From Gemmata sp051859125 (GTDB lineage Bacteria; Planctomycetota; Planctomycetia; Gemmatales; Gemmataceae): a stretch of DNA of 64,000 nucleotides. The notes below the pieces were generated by a model. It did not search any database and was not told the origin of the DNA. It saw only the letters and a program-made list of their open reading frames with translations. The stretch's first letter is position 1. Every line of letters begins with the position of its first letter. The stretch is from the NCBI RefSeq assembly GCF_051859125.1, contig NZ_JBHYGG010000068.1:12510-76509 (forward strand). Reading direction: 5' to 3'. Positions 8,563 to 17,220 of the stretch are shown here, piece after piece. A program made the translations under genes and the position numbers.

Positions 8563-11190
8563 CTACGGCTCGTCGATGCGGGCGCCGAGGACGTAGTAGC
8601 ACAGCTTGCGGACGTCGCCCGGCACGAACCCCGGGGGCGGGGTGCAGCGGACGTCGACCCGGTGCCGGCCCGGGGGCACCTCGATCTGGTAGGTGCGGGG
8701 GATGCCGAACTGCTTCGCGTCCCACAGCTCGGACGCGCGGTCCACGTCGAAGGCGTCGTCGATGAGGCCGGTGAGCCGCAGGTGGAACGCGCCCGGGTTC
8801 TCGGTCCCGAACACCGCCCGCACGGTGAACGTCCGGGTGCGGTCCGTCGGGTTCACGACCCACGCCGTCGCCCGGTACGTCGCCCGCTTCACCGCGTGCG
8901 GCTCGCCGTTCTCGTCCACGGTCCGGAAGAACCCGGCGAGCCACAGCAGCGAGGGGAGCTCGCGCTCCTTCCGCGCGTACGTCTCGTAGTCGAACGGCGG
9001 GTTCGTGAGCCGCTGGCGGAGCAGGTCGCGGTACGGCCGCAGGTCCAGGAAGAACTGCTCGTGGTCCGGGTGAATCAGCTCGGGCAGTTGGAGCCCCGGC
9101 TTCCCCGCGAGGCTCGCGTACAGGTGGTGGACCGTCGCGACGATGACCGCCGCCCGGTTCCCCTCCTTGGTGGTGGCGTACCCCCGCTGGTCCACGAGCA
9201 GCCCGTCGAACCCGCGGAACACGACCCGCCGCAGGAACTCGTCGGTCGGCAGCCCGGCGACCTCCTGCTGCCACACGTCGGCCTCGCGGCCCTTGGTCGC
9301 GCCGAAGCTCCACGCCACCCCGTTCGTGTGCAGGTACCCGCGGGCGTGCTCGTAGGGCGGCATCCGGTGGACCGCGGCGGCCTCGGGGTACGGGCAGTAC
9401 GGCAGGCAGAAGACCCGGGGCGGCGCGCCGGTCGCGCCGGTCGCCATCATCCGCTCGATCCCCTCGAAGAACTCCGCGTCGGCCCGGAACCGGTGCGCCT
9501 GCTCGTCGATCGTCGAGACGATCCCCTGGCGGAACCACGCGAACGGCGTCTGGTCGAAGAACCCGGCGGTCGCGACCAGCGCCCACGCGAGGTACGGGAA
9601 CCACGGCGGGAGCAGCCGCGCCTCGAACCGCCGCACTGCACGCTCGACTGCGGCCGGGTTGCGGCGCTTCGCCACGAGGTACGCGACTGGCGCACCGAGC
9701 CAGATCAAGGCGCACAGTGAGAGGAGGACCGCCCGCATCCCCGTGTCGAGCAGCACGACGCCGAGCGTGAATGCGGCCAGTGCCGCGACCCCGAACCCGG
9801 CGGCGACCCGCACCGGGAGCCCCTTCGGGTGCGTGGCGAACAGCCGATCGAGCGCCCACAGGACCGCGAGCAGGCACAGGAACGCGGTGAACACGCTGAT
9901 GCGATTGTACCCGCGGATCTGGGCCGTCACGAGCAGGTTGAACACGGCCCCGAACCCGCCGATGGTCGCGAGCAGCACCGTGAACAGCGTCATCCCGACG
10001 AGCGGGCCGTACGGCCAGGGCCGCGGGACCGGCAGCACCGCCAGGGCGACCAGCCCGACCAGCCCGAGCGCGCCGACCGCGCCGAGCGACGCCGAGCGGT
10101 TCTCCGTCTCGCTCGGCCGCATCGACGAGTTGTACAGCCACTTCACCTCGTTCAGCACGCGGAGGTTGTGGTCCTCGGTCGGGAGGACCAGGTGCGCGAC
10201 CTTCAGGCCGTAGTAGTCGGCCTCCTCCGGGAACCGCATGGTGATCGGGTGCTTGCCGTACCTCGCCTGGTACGCGTAGGTCGGGGCGTGGTTCAGGATG
10301 CCGAACGCGAACACGAGGCCAACGACCGCGGCGGCCGACGCGAGGGGCCGGAGCGACCGCACCCCGGCGGCCGCGTACACCCCGGCGAACGCGATCAGCG
10401 CGCAGGTGAAAAAGGCGTAGTACGCCCCGGCCGACGCGGTCGCCAGCGCCAGCACCACGAGCCGGGCCGCGGCCCAGCTCTTGAGGTCGAGTCGCTGGGT
10501 GCCGTCGGGGCCGCGGCGGAACAGCGGGAGCCGGCCGCGGGTAAGGTCGAACGCCGGGAGCAGCGCGAGCGGGATCATCCAGTACGCGGCGAGGAAGTAG
10601 TGGTTCTCCCACCGCTGGTAGTGGAACGGCAGGAACGCGTACAGAATCCCGCCGACCGCGGCGGCCGGGAGCGTGAGCCCCAGGTGCCGGCACGCGACCA
10701 TCGTGGTCAGCACGGTGAGCGGGAACGTGAGGAGGAAGTACAGGTTGTAGAGCACAACCACGTTCGTCACGGCCTTCGACAGCACCCAGAGGGCGAGGAA
10801 GTGCAGGTGGTCGATGACCGGGAAGTCGTGCAGTTCGAGGACGCCGGGCGCGCCCATCCGCTCGTTCACCCAGTGCCCGCCGAACCCGCGCTCGGCGGTC
10901 GCCTTCACCATCGGCAGGATCAGGAGCGAGTCGAGGTCGTAGTAGAACGGGGCGCTGAGGTCCGCGACGTCGAGCCGCAGGCCGAGGAACACGAGGACGC
11001 AACTGAGCAGCGTTGTGCCGGCGTACCACGCGAGCCGCTCGCGGCGGCCGGGGGCGCGGACCAGGTCGGCCGGCGCGGCGTCCGGCGGAACGGGGGCGGG
11101 CGCGGCCGGAACCGGCGGCGCGGCGGCACCGCCGGCGGGCTCCGCGGCGACGGGGGGAGGCGCGTCGCCCGATCGGTCCGGCTCAGGCAT
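8563..11190 (-). CDS. Large polytopic membrane protein, possible GT-C glycosyltransferase
   Basis: 875 residues. The first 45 are Pro/Ala-rich and disordered; then at least ten hydrophobic spans to about residue 510 include an early acidic extracytoplasmic loop (YYDLDSLLILPMVKATAERG), after which a soluble domain of about 330 residues follows. The N-terminal loop and the WENHYFLAAYW segment resemble membrane glycosyltransferases of the GT-C/YfhO kind, which add sugars to cell-wall polymers, but no defining catalytic motif is certain. No partner gene is adjacent; divergent from the epimerase-like gene with a 117-base shared upstream region. Confidence 0.55.
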   Translation of the reverse strand: MPEPDRSGDAPPPVAAEPAGGAAAPPVPAAPAPVPPDAAPADLVRAPGRRERLAWYAGTTLLSCVLVFLGLRLDVADLSAPFYYDLDSLLILPMVKATAERGFGGHWVNERMGAPGVLELHDFPVIDHLHFLALWVLSKAVTNVVVLYNLYFLLTFPLTVLTTMVACRHLGLTLPAAAVGGILYAFLPFHYQRWENHYFLAAYWMIPLALLPAFDLTRGRLPLFRRGPDGTQRLDLKSWAAARLVVLALATASAGAYYAFFTCALIAFAGVYAAAGVRSLRPLASAAAVVGLVFAFGILNHAPTYAYQARYGKHPITMRFPEEADYYGLKVAHLVLPTEDHNLRVLNEVKWLYNSSMRPSETENRSASLGAVGALGLVGLVALAVLPVPRPWPYGPLVGMTLFTVLLATIGGFGAVFNLLVTAQIRGYNRISVFTAFLCLLAVLWALDRLFATHPKGLPVRVAAGFGVAALAAFTLGVVLLDTGMRAVLLSLCALIWLGAPVAYLVAKRRNPAAVERAVRRFEARLLPPWFPYLAWALVATAGFFDQTPFAWFRQGIVSTIDEQAHRFRADAEFFEGIERMMATGATGAPPRVFCLPYCPYPEAAAVHRMPPYEHARGYLHTNGVAWSFGATKGREADVWQQEVAGLPTDEFLRRVVFRGFDGLLVDQRGYATTKEGNRAAVIVATVHHLYASLAGKPGLQLPELIHPDHEQFFLDLRPYRDLLRQRLTNPPFDYETYARKERELPSLLWLAGFFRTVDENGEPHAVKRATYRATAWVVNPTDRTRTFTVRAVFGTENPGAFHLRLTGLIDDAFDVDRASELWDAKQFGIPRTYQIEVPPGRHRVDVRCTPPPGFVPGDVRKLCYYVLGARIDEP

Positions 11191-11307
11191 GTGGCTGTGG
11201 TACTCGGATGCCCGGGTGGTGCCTTGGTCGCGGGCGGCCCGCCCCGCCTACAATCGCGGTGCGGGCGGCGGCACACCCCACACACCTTTTAGGGCAACGA
11301 CACACCA

Positions 11308-12168
11308 ATGTCACCCCTTGACGTTACGACCCGGCCGAACCTGATCGTCGGGTGCGGCTACCTCGGCCGCCGGGTCGCGGCCCGGTGGGTCGCCGCCGAC
11401 CGCCGCGTCGCGGCGCTCACCCGCGGGAACGCCGCCGCGCTCGCGGCCCTCGGCGTCGAACCGGTCGCCGGCGACGTGACCGACCCGGCGAGCCTGCGGA
11501 ACCTCCCCGCGGCCGCGACGGTCCTGTACGCCGTCGGAATGGACCGCTCGGCGGGCCACTCGATGCGCGACGTCTACGTCGGCGGGCTCGCGAACGTCCT
11601 CGACGCGCTGCCGGCGTGCGACCGGTTCGTCTACGTTTCCAGCACCGGCGTGTACGCGCAGGCGGGCGGCGAACTCGTGGACGAGGCCAGCGCGACCGAG
11701 CCGCTCGAGGAGTCCGGGAGGGTCGTGCTGGCGGCCGAGCGGCTCCTGCGCGAGCGGCGGCCCGACGCGGTCGTCCTGCGGTTCGCGGGGATCTACGGCC
11801 CGAACCGCCTCCTCCGCAAGCAGCCGATCCTGAACGGCGACCCGCTCGCCGGCGACGCCGACCGCTGGCTCAACCTCGTTCACGTCGACGACGGGGTCGG
11901 GGCGGTGCTGGCCGCGGAGTCCGCGCCCGTGGCGGGCGCGACGCTGAACGTCGCCGACGACGAACCGCCCACGCGCCGGGCGTTCTACACGCTCCTGGGG
12001 GAGCTGCTCGGGGTGCCGGCGAAGTTCGACCACCGCCCCGAGCCCGGAATCGCGAACCGCCGCGTCTCGAACCGCGCCGCCCGCGAGCGGCTCAGGTGGA
12101 CCCCCGGTCACTCCACCTATCGGGACGGTCTGCCCCACGCGGTTCGGTCCGGGGGCGGCGCGGCCTAG
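11308..12168 (+). CDS. NAD(P)-dependent epimerase/dehydratase-like SDR protein
   Basis: A 286-residue extended SDR protein. The dinucleotide loop is NLIVGCGYLGRRVA near residue 11, a one-glycine-shifted version of GxxGxxG as in YeeZ-like proteins. VYVSSTGVYAQAGG holds the catalytic Ser, but the expected YxxxK is replaced by a short SGRVVLAAERLL segment, so classical epimerase chemistry is doubtful. The LRFAGIYGP motif is present. Its last 77 bases overlap, tail to tail, with the ABC permease gene on the other strand. Substrate unknown. Confidence 0.75.
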   Translation: MSPLDVTTRPNLIVGCGYLGRRVAARWVAADRRVAALTRGNAAALAALGVEPVAGDVTDPASLRNLPAAATVLYAVGMDRSAGHSMRDVYVGGLANVLDALPACDRFVYVSSTGVYAQAGGELVDEASATEPLEESGRVVLAAERLLRERRPDAVVLRFAGIYGPNRLLRKQPILNGDPLAGDADRWLNLVHVDDGVGAVLAAESAPVAGATLNVADDEPPTRRAFYTLLGELLGVPAKFDHRPEPGIANRRVSNRAARERLRWTPGHSTYRDGLPHAVRSGGGAA

Positions 12169-14023
12169 CGCCCGGGATTTCGTGGTCGCGGTTCGCCTCG
12201 CGTGCGAACCCGTCGTGCGCCTGCTCGCGCCAGTACAGGGCCAGGGCGGTCCACCCGGCGATGCCGATGACCCACCCGAGGGCCACCACGAGGAACCCGG
12301 ACGACTCGCGCCGGGACGCTTCGCGGAACACCTCGAAATCGAGGGCCGGGAGGCCACCCAGCACCACGGCCGGGGTCGCCGCCGCCACGAACGCCATCCC
12401 GTATCCCAGCAATTCGCCCGTGCCGCTCCCGCCGCCGCTGATGCCGATCCCGGCGCAGCAGCAACTCAGGAAGAACCAGTAGCCGCCTACGAGTAGTAGC
12501 GCCAGCGGCACCGACCGGGCGATCGCCACCCGCGAGTTCCGGGCCGTCGCCGACGCCCAGAGCCCCAGCGCCGCGAACACGTTCATGTACGCTGCCAGCG
12601 CCACCGCCGTCAGGGCGATACTGACCACGTTCACCGACAGCGTGGTGACGCCGATCCCCCACACCACACCCAGTAGGAGGAAGGCGTCCTTCTGGCCCAG
12701 CACGCACCCGTACCACTTCCCGTGGAGGATCTCGCGGACCGTGAGCGGCGTGCAGACGAGGCTCACCCAGGTGTCGCGGTCCCGCTCGCCCGCGACCGCC
12801 GACGCCCCGCGGACGGTCGTGCGGAGCAGCACCAGCAGCCCGAATAGGCACGTCACCACGCACAACCAGACCTTCGTGGAGCTGCGGAACTCTTCCAGCG
12901 GGCTCCGCCAGTACCGCCGCCCGGAGTACGGCTCGTCGAACACCGTCATGAGGAACTGCGCGACGATGCTCAGGAACGGGAGGAACACGCACCCGAGCAC
13001 GGCGGCCGCGAACACCCGCTGCACGACGCCGCTGCCGCTCCCCGGCTCGACGTACATTTCGCGCCACCGCACCGGCTCGCCCCGCAGTTGCGGGTGCCAC
13101 CGGGCGTTGGTCCGCCGGCCCATCACCCACGCCAGGAGCCGGGCCGCCGCGCTGCGGGGGGCGGCCGCCGCGCCCTCGGTCCGGACCGAACTCCGCACCC
13201 GCCACGCGGCGACCGCGATCGCCGCCGCCGCGAACGCCGCGTGGAACCCGACGTACCACGCGGCCGGCGCCGGGAAGACATCGACGCTCAGCGTGCGGGC
13301 CATCTCGCGCGCCGCGACGAACGGGTTCCCGCACGCGAACAACCGCACCGCCTCGACCAGCGCCGGCTCGGAGGCGTACTGCGCGTCGGACCACGCCCAG
13401 AGCGAGAGCCACACGTACACCACCGGCAGGCCGTAGGCGAGCATGATCGCGTCGCGGGTCCGCGGGAGCAGCACCGACGATACCACGCCGAGCGCCGCCA
13501 GCGACACGACGCTCACGGTCGTCATGCCGACGGCGACGAGGAGCAACCGCGGCTCGATCCCGCCGAAGAACTGCATGATTGCGATGACGGGCAGCCCCGC
13601 GAGGACGAGGGTCATCAGCGCGCCGACGCGGGCCGCGAGCTTGCCGAGCACGATCTCGCGGCCCGAGAGGTCGGTGGCGAGCAGGAAGTGCAGCGTCTTC
13701 CGCTCCTTCTCGTCGGTGATCGCCCCGGCGGTGACCCCCGGCGTGACGGCCGCGACCAGCAGGAACTGCGTGACCGAGTACACCCAGAAGAAGTTCTCGG
13801 CGAACCGGGTGAGGACGTTCGGGTCGACGGTGCGGGCGTCGTTCAGGTCCTTGCGCCAGGCGTAGAAGAAGATCGCCAGCACGAACACGAGGCAGAGGAG
13901 GTAGAACCAGCGGAGGGCGAACGTGGACCAGCGGCGGCCCGCCCGCGTCGCGTCGAGGGTGAACACCGGGCCGAACACCCGGTCGGTGACGGCGGACACG
14001 AACGCGGCCAGTCGGTCGCCCAT
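12092..14023 (-). CDS. ABC-2 type transporter permease
   Basis: A 643-residue membrane protein with about twelve hydrophobic spans in two halves. The region AAVTPGVTAGAITDEKERKTLHFLLATDLSGREIVLGKL is the characteristic ABC-2 permease loop between the second and third spans, and a second copy of this logic appears in SAVAGERDRDTWVSLVCTPLTVREILHGK. The duplicated loop suggests two fused permease halves. No ABC ATP-binding subunit is found in the window, so its partner is encoded elsewhere. The stop lies inside the 3' end of the convergent SDR gene. Confidence 0.8.
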   Translation of the reverse strand: MGDRLAAFVSAVTDRVFGPVFTLDATRAGRRWSTFALRWFYLLCLVFVLAIFFYAWRKDLNDARTVDPNVLTRFAENFFWVYSVTQFLLVAAVTPGVTAGAITDEKERKTLHFLLATDLSGREIVLGKLAARVGALMTLVLAGLPVIAIMQFFGGIEPRLLLVAVGMTTVSVVSLAALGVVSSVLLPRTRDAIMLAYGLPVVYVWLSLWAWSDAQYASEPALVEAVRLFACGNPFVAAREMARTLSVDVFPAPAAWYVGFHAAFAAAAIAVAAWRVRSSVRTEGAAAAPRSAAARLLAWVMGRRTNARWHPQLRGEPVRWREMYVEPGSGSGVVQRVFAAAVLGCVFLPFLSIVAQFLMTVFDEPYSGRRYWRSPLEEFRSSTKVWLCVVTCLFGLLVLLRTTVRGASAVAGERDRDTWVSLVCTPLTVREILHGKWYGCVLGQKDAFLLLGVVWGIGVTTLSVNVVSIALTAVALAAYMNVFAALGLWASATARNSRVAIARSVPLALLLVGGYWFFLSCCCAGIGISGGGSGTGELLGYGMAFVAAATPAVVLGGLPALDFEVFREASRRESSGFLVVALGWVIGIAGWTALALYWREQAHDGFAREANRDHEIPGARPRRPRTEPRGADRPDRWSDRGST

Positions 14024-14122
14024 GACGCTCTTCTCACCGTGGTGGGTGAACGCACTCTAAGCGGTCGCCGCGGGACGTGCAACAACGCACCCGGGGTCCG
14101 GGCGAGGAATCAAAAAGAGGGC

Positions 14123-14150
14123 TTGAAGGCGGCAGCGGGTTCGTTAAAAT
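14123..14150 (+). promoter_or_regulatory. Promoter of tRNA-Gly
   Basis: TTGAAG (14123-14128) and TAAAAT (14145-14150) with a 16-base spacer end ten bases before the tRNA 5' end, matching a sigma-70 type promoter. Confidence 0.65.
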
Positions 14151-14160
14151 CGCCTGTGTT

Positions 14161-14231
14161 GCGGGATTGGTATATCGGTTGTGCCCAGCCTTCCCAAGGC
14201 TGTGAGACGAGTTCGACTCTCGTATCCCGCT
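14161..14231 (+). tRNA. tRNA-Gly (anticodon CCC)
   Basis: A complete 71-base cloverleaf. Acceptor stem GCGGGAT pairs with ATCCCGC, discriminator T; the anticodon stem CAGCC/GGCTG encloses TTCCCAA, giving CCC; the T arm is ACGAG-TTCGACT-CTCGT. No CCA is encoded. Reads GGG glycine codons, frequent in this GC-rich genome. Confidence 0.93.
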
Positions 14232-14634
14232 CTCCCAATTCTCACTTTGCCAGAATCCTGCGCGTCGCGGCCAGAACCGTGTCGGCGGGCCGGTTTTGCC
14301 GACCCACCGACACGGTTCTGTTTTCTTCTCCGACGACGACCGTGTCCGACGTAACCCTTGCTGTTCCTCGGTGATTACGGGCGGAGCGACCGCAAGTCCT
14401 CCAGACTCACCTGGCGGCCGTCGGCCGCTCACAACTCGACCCGCAATGACTTCCCCTTCTTGCCGTCCGCCGGCGCGAACTCGTCGCCGCGATCCGGCTC
14501 ATCTCCTTGTCGTCGCAGGTGCACTTCACGGGGGCTCCGCGAGAGATTTTTCGGATTGGTTGCAAGGTGAAACCGAACCCTTCAGTATACCCCGTCAGTT
14601 AACGGTTTCAAGTTGCAACCAAAGGAGACTCGCC
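14232..14634. other. Intergenic region after tRNA-Gly
   Basis: Holds the tRNA terminator (14273-14327) and then about 300 bases without a convincing gene. On the minus strand 14400-14530 reads as a short open piece ending in KGKSLRVEL before a stop, which could be the degenerate tail of a lost gene, but no start or homologue is evident. Long frames here are not supported by codon pattern. Confidence 0.45.
14273..14327 (+). terminator. Intrinsic terminator downstream of tRNA-Gly
   Basis: Thirteen-base perfect arms (AGAACCGTGTCGG at 14273-14285 and its complement at 14307-14319) flank a GC-rich loop and are followed by GTTTTCTT. It begins 41 bases after the tRNA end. Confidence 0.9.
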
Positions 14635-15129
14635 GTGACCACCTCAACCGCCCTCACCCTGGCCCACACCGCCGTCAGCGTCCTCCCGGTCGGGCTCGGC
14701 CTGCTCGCGTTCGCCCGCAAGGGCCGGGTCGATCCGCGGACGCAACTCGGGAAGTGGTACCTGGGTACGGTGCTTGTCGGGTCGGTGACCGCGTTCGCGT
14801 TCGTCCCGCGGCTCGGCTTCACGCCGGGCCAGGTGCTGACGCTGGTGACGCTGGCCCTCCTGGCGGTCGGCACGGTCACGGTGCGCGGGGAGTGGCGCCG
14901 CAACGGGTACGTACAAACGGTTGCCCTCTCGACGACCTACCTGCTCCTGATGGTGTTCGCGACGACCGAAGTGCTGAAGCACGTCCCGGTGGGGCACCCA
15001 TTCGCGGCGAACGCGGCCGACCCGGCCCTGCTCCCGGTGCGGCTCGGCCTGCTCGCCGCGTACCTTGTCGGGCTGACGTACCAACTCCTGCGGCTCCGCT
15101 CGGCCAGCACGCCGACGGCCCGGCTGTAA
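14635..15129 (+). CDS. Small four-span membrane protein
   Basis: 164 residues from a GTG at 14635 with AAAGGAG seven bases upstream, the best ribosome site in the area; the longer frame upstream is non-coding in look. Four hydrophobic spans (about residues 6-26, 43-60, 65-84, 98-116) and a fifth near 140-155 alternate with short charged loops such as RKGRVDPRTQLGKWY. It resembles small DUF2306-like integral membrane proteins but I cannot confirm the family. No catalytic motif. Convergent with the Fe-S protein gene. Confidence 0.75.
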   Translation: MTTSTALTLAHTAVSVLPVGLGLLAFARKGRVDPRTQLGKWYLGTVLVGSVTAFAFVPRLGFTPGQVLTLVTLALLAVGTVTVRGEWRRNGYVQTVALSTTYLLLMVFATTEVLKHVPVGHPFAANAADPALLPVRLGLLAAYLVGLTYQLLRLRSASTPTARL

Positions 15130-15205
15130 CTTGCGGGCGCACTGTACCTCAAGTCCGCGGGGTGAGGCGGGCGGGGGGAACCGGAACGCCGGTTCCCCGC
15201 GCCCG

Positions 15206-16516
15206 TCACGACGGAAAGCACTTCCCGAACGCGACCAGCAACCGCGGCGACCCCTTGATCCGAATCGTACGCCGCAGGAGCGCCCACACCAGGCTCCGCT
15301 CCTTCGCCAGGAACCCGAGCCACGTCTCGCTGTCGGCGGTCAACCGCAGGTCGGCGGTTCCCTCGTGGCCGTCCGCCACCCGAAGTGTCTGGTCCCGGAT
15401 GACGACCGTGGCCGTTCGCGGTTCCTTCCCCGTAAAGGTGAAGTGAAACACGGCGCTGAGCCCCGCCGACCGGCCCCGCTGGAACGTGTGCGGCATCCCG
15501 CTCAGGAACCCGGTGATGCTCCGGGGGAGCAACGTACCCCGGACGTGCTTGACGGGCTTGTGCGGGAACCGCTTCGTGACGTGGTCCTCGGCGTCGGACT
15601 TCGGCACCACGTACACCGTCTCCTCCTTCGCCTGGAGCGGCTTCACGATCTCGTTCAAGAAGCCCTTGCGGTCGGCCCGGAACGGCCCGATCACGTCCTC
15701 CCCGGCCGGGCAGACCGAGAGGCAGTAAGCCGCCTTGTAGTTCGGGCCGAAGGCGAGACTCTGCCAGACCGAGACGGTTTCCTGGCGAGTCACGTTCTTC
15801 CGCAAGTCGAGGCCGCTCTTGGCGTCGGCGACGTGTTCGGCCCAGTCGCCGAACCCGCCCATGAACTCCCGGTAGTTGTGGGTGTAGCACGAGGCGAGGT
15901 CGAACCGACCGTCGGGCGCGATGGCCCCGACCGGACACGCCGCCACGCACAGTTTGCACGACAAGCACGGGTTGAAGTCGATGGGCCGGTCGTACTCGGT
16001 CGCTTCCACGCCGAGCAGCACCGTCCCGAGCAGGATGAAGTTGCCGAACTTCGGGTGGATGACGTTGCGGTGGATGCCCATCATGCCCAGCCCGGCTGCA
16101 ACGGCTATTGGCTTGTGAGACACGACCCACATCTTTTCCGGCCACCGCTCGGCCTCCATCGGGAACCCCATCGGCGGGTTGATCGCCGGGACGCCGTCCC
16201 GCTCCAGGGCGGTGACGACCGCCCGGCACACGTCGTTCACGTCCTCCCCGGTGGAGTGAAACTCCAGGTTCGCCACCGATCGGGCCGGGTTGCGGATCGG
16301 CTCCCGGTTCATCCGACAAACGACCGCGAGGAGCGCCTTCGTCCGGGGGTAGAACCTCAGGATGTCGGCCCTCTGGTCGTCCAGGGCCGGGTGCCCGATC
16401 GCGACCACCCCGGCGTCGTCGGCCCCGCAGTCGAGGGCGAGGCGCCGCAGGCGTGCGGCGTCGAGTTTCGGGGGCGAATCGACTTCGCCGAGAACGGGCA
16501 GGGGGGTCGACGGCAT
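15206..16516 (-). CDS. Double [4Fe-4S] protein with C-terminal SCP2-like domain
   Basis: 436 residues from the ATG at 16516; the longer frame merely runs through the MarR gene in another phase. The N-terminal half resembles the catalytic part of epoxyqueuosine reductase QueG and reductive dehalogenases. Ferredoxin cysteines are at 184, 187, 190 and 194 (CLSCKLCVAACP), with CLSVCP at 265-270 supplying the second cluster. Residues from about 345 resemble an SCP2 sterol/lipid-binding fold (HFTFTGKEPRTATVVI ... DLRLTADSETWLGFL). The fusion suggests reduction of a hydrophobic substrate. It lies 47 bases after the MarR gene, with an operator-like site in the gap, so it is probably MarR-controlled. 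Confidence 0.8.
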   Translation of the reverse strand: MPSTPLPVLGEVDSPPKLDAARLRRLALDCGADDAGVVAIGHPALDDQRADILRFYPRTKALLAVVCRMNREPIRNPARSVANLEFHSTGEDVNDVCRAVVTALERDGVPAINPPMGFPMEAERWPEKMWVVSHKPIAVAAGLGMMGIHRNVIHPKFGNFILLGTVLLGVEATEYDRPIDFNPCLSCKLCVAACPVGAIAPDGRFDLASCYTHNYREFMGGFGDWAEHVADAKSGLDLRKNVTRQETVSVWQSLAFGPNYKAAYCLSVCPAGEDVIGPFRADRKGFLNEIVKPLQAKEETVYVVPKSDAEDHVTKRFPHKPVKHVRGTLLPRSITGFLSGMPHTFQRGRSAGLSAVFHFTFTGKEPRTATVVIRDQTLRVADGHEGTADLRLTADSETWLGFLAKERSLVWALLRRTIRIKGSPRLLVAFGKCFPS

Positions 16517-16533
16517 GGCGGGGGCCTCGATAC

Positions 16534-16545
16534 TTGTGTATGCAA
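16534..16545. promoter_or_regulatory. Putative MarR operator 2
   Basis: TTGTGTATGCAA, an imperfect palindrome flanked by ACT and CTATAT, 18 bases before the start of the Fe-S/SCP2 gene and after the marR stop. It matches the site upstream of marR at 10 of 12 positions with the same flanking ACTTG and ATAT. Confidence 0.65.
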
Positions 16546-16563
16546 CTATATCCGCAAAAAAAG

Positions 16564-17007
16564 TCACCTGGTCCGGGCCGACTTGACCCGCTGGATGGCG
16601 GCGTCGAGCAACCGCAGGCCGTCGGCCCCCAGGAGCTCCTTGGCCACGGCCTGGGCCGCCTCCCAGGCGGGAATTGCCTTTTCCATGAGTCGCTGGCCCT
16701 CGGCCGTGAGCCGGAACGGGTGCGAGCGGCCGTCGTCGTCGGGCAGGATTTCGAGCCACCCGTTCGCCACCATCCGCTCCACGGTGCGGCTGAGGGTCGA
16801 GGTGTCGAGTTCCAGGATGGCGCAAACCTCAGCGGGCCGGGCGACGCCGAGTTTGGCGGTGACGGCGAGGACGTTGCCTTGACTCAACTTGACCCCGAAC
16901 GGGCGCAGCGCATCGTCGTACAAGTTGGTCACCACCCGGTTGAGCAACCGCAGCCGCCCGGCGATGCAGGTCGTGGCAATCGTCTCGATCGTCGTCGGCC
17001 CGGCCAT
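16564..17007 (-). CDS. MarR family transcriptional regulator
   Basis: 147 residues with the MarR winged-helix arrangement: N-terminal dimer helices, then ARPAEVCAILELDTSTLSRTVERMVANGWLEI (recognition helix about 68-80) and a beta-wing DDDGRSHPFRLTAEG, followed by C-terminal dimer helices. MarR proteins usually repress their own operon and release DNA on binding a phenolic or lipophilic ligand. A palindromic site lies 26-37 bases upstream of its start and a second precedes the next gene, consistent with autoregulation and control of the Fe-S/SCP2 protein. Ligand unknown. Confidence 0.92.
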   Translation of the reverse strand: MAGPTTIETIATTCIAGRLRLLNRVVTNLYDDALRPFGVKLSQGNVLAVTAKLGVARPAEVCAILELDTSTLSRTVERMVANGWLEILPDDDGRSHPFRLTAEGQRLMEKAIPAWEAAQAVAKELLGADGLRLLDAAIQRVKSARTR

Positions 17008-17032
17008 CGTCCCGCCCCCCGCAATGACCTAC

Positions 17033-17044
17033 TTGTATACGCAA
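17033..17044. promoter_or_regulatory. Putative MarR operator 1
   Basis: TTGTATACGCAA, nearly palindromic, 26-37 bases upstream of the marR start. Flanks ACTTG and AAATAT are shared with the site at 16534-16545, giving a common minus-strand word TTGCRTAYACAAGTA. Confidence 0.7.
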
Positions 17045-17092
17045 ATATCTGGCGCGTCAAGGACCGCACCACTTTTGCGAGGGTCGGGTCCT

Positions 17093-17195
17093 GGTGGGCG
17101 GCTCGCTCCGCGAGTCCCACCCCCGGCGCGGCGGTGGTCTCCGGTCTCCGGTGCGCTGCGACGTGCGACTGGTGTCACTCGCGGAGCGGGTGACC
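17093..17195. repeat. Inverted-repeat cluster between gntK and marR
   Basis: GCTCCGCGAGT (17105-17115) and its exact complement ACTCGCGGAGC (17177-17187) sit within two smaller hairpins (GGTGGG...CCCACC at 17093-17120 and GGTG...TGACC at 17171-17195). A TCTCCGG doublet lies between them. It fills most of the gap downstream of gntK. Confidence 0.65.
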
Positions 17196-17220
17196 GACCT
17201 TTGTTCGGTCGCCTTGAGGA

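Noticed and set aside
16517..16825. N-terminal extension of the Fe-S/SCP2 protein through the marR gene
   Set aside because: The extra 103 residues are marR read in another phase; the operator-like site and the marR stop lie between the genes.
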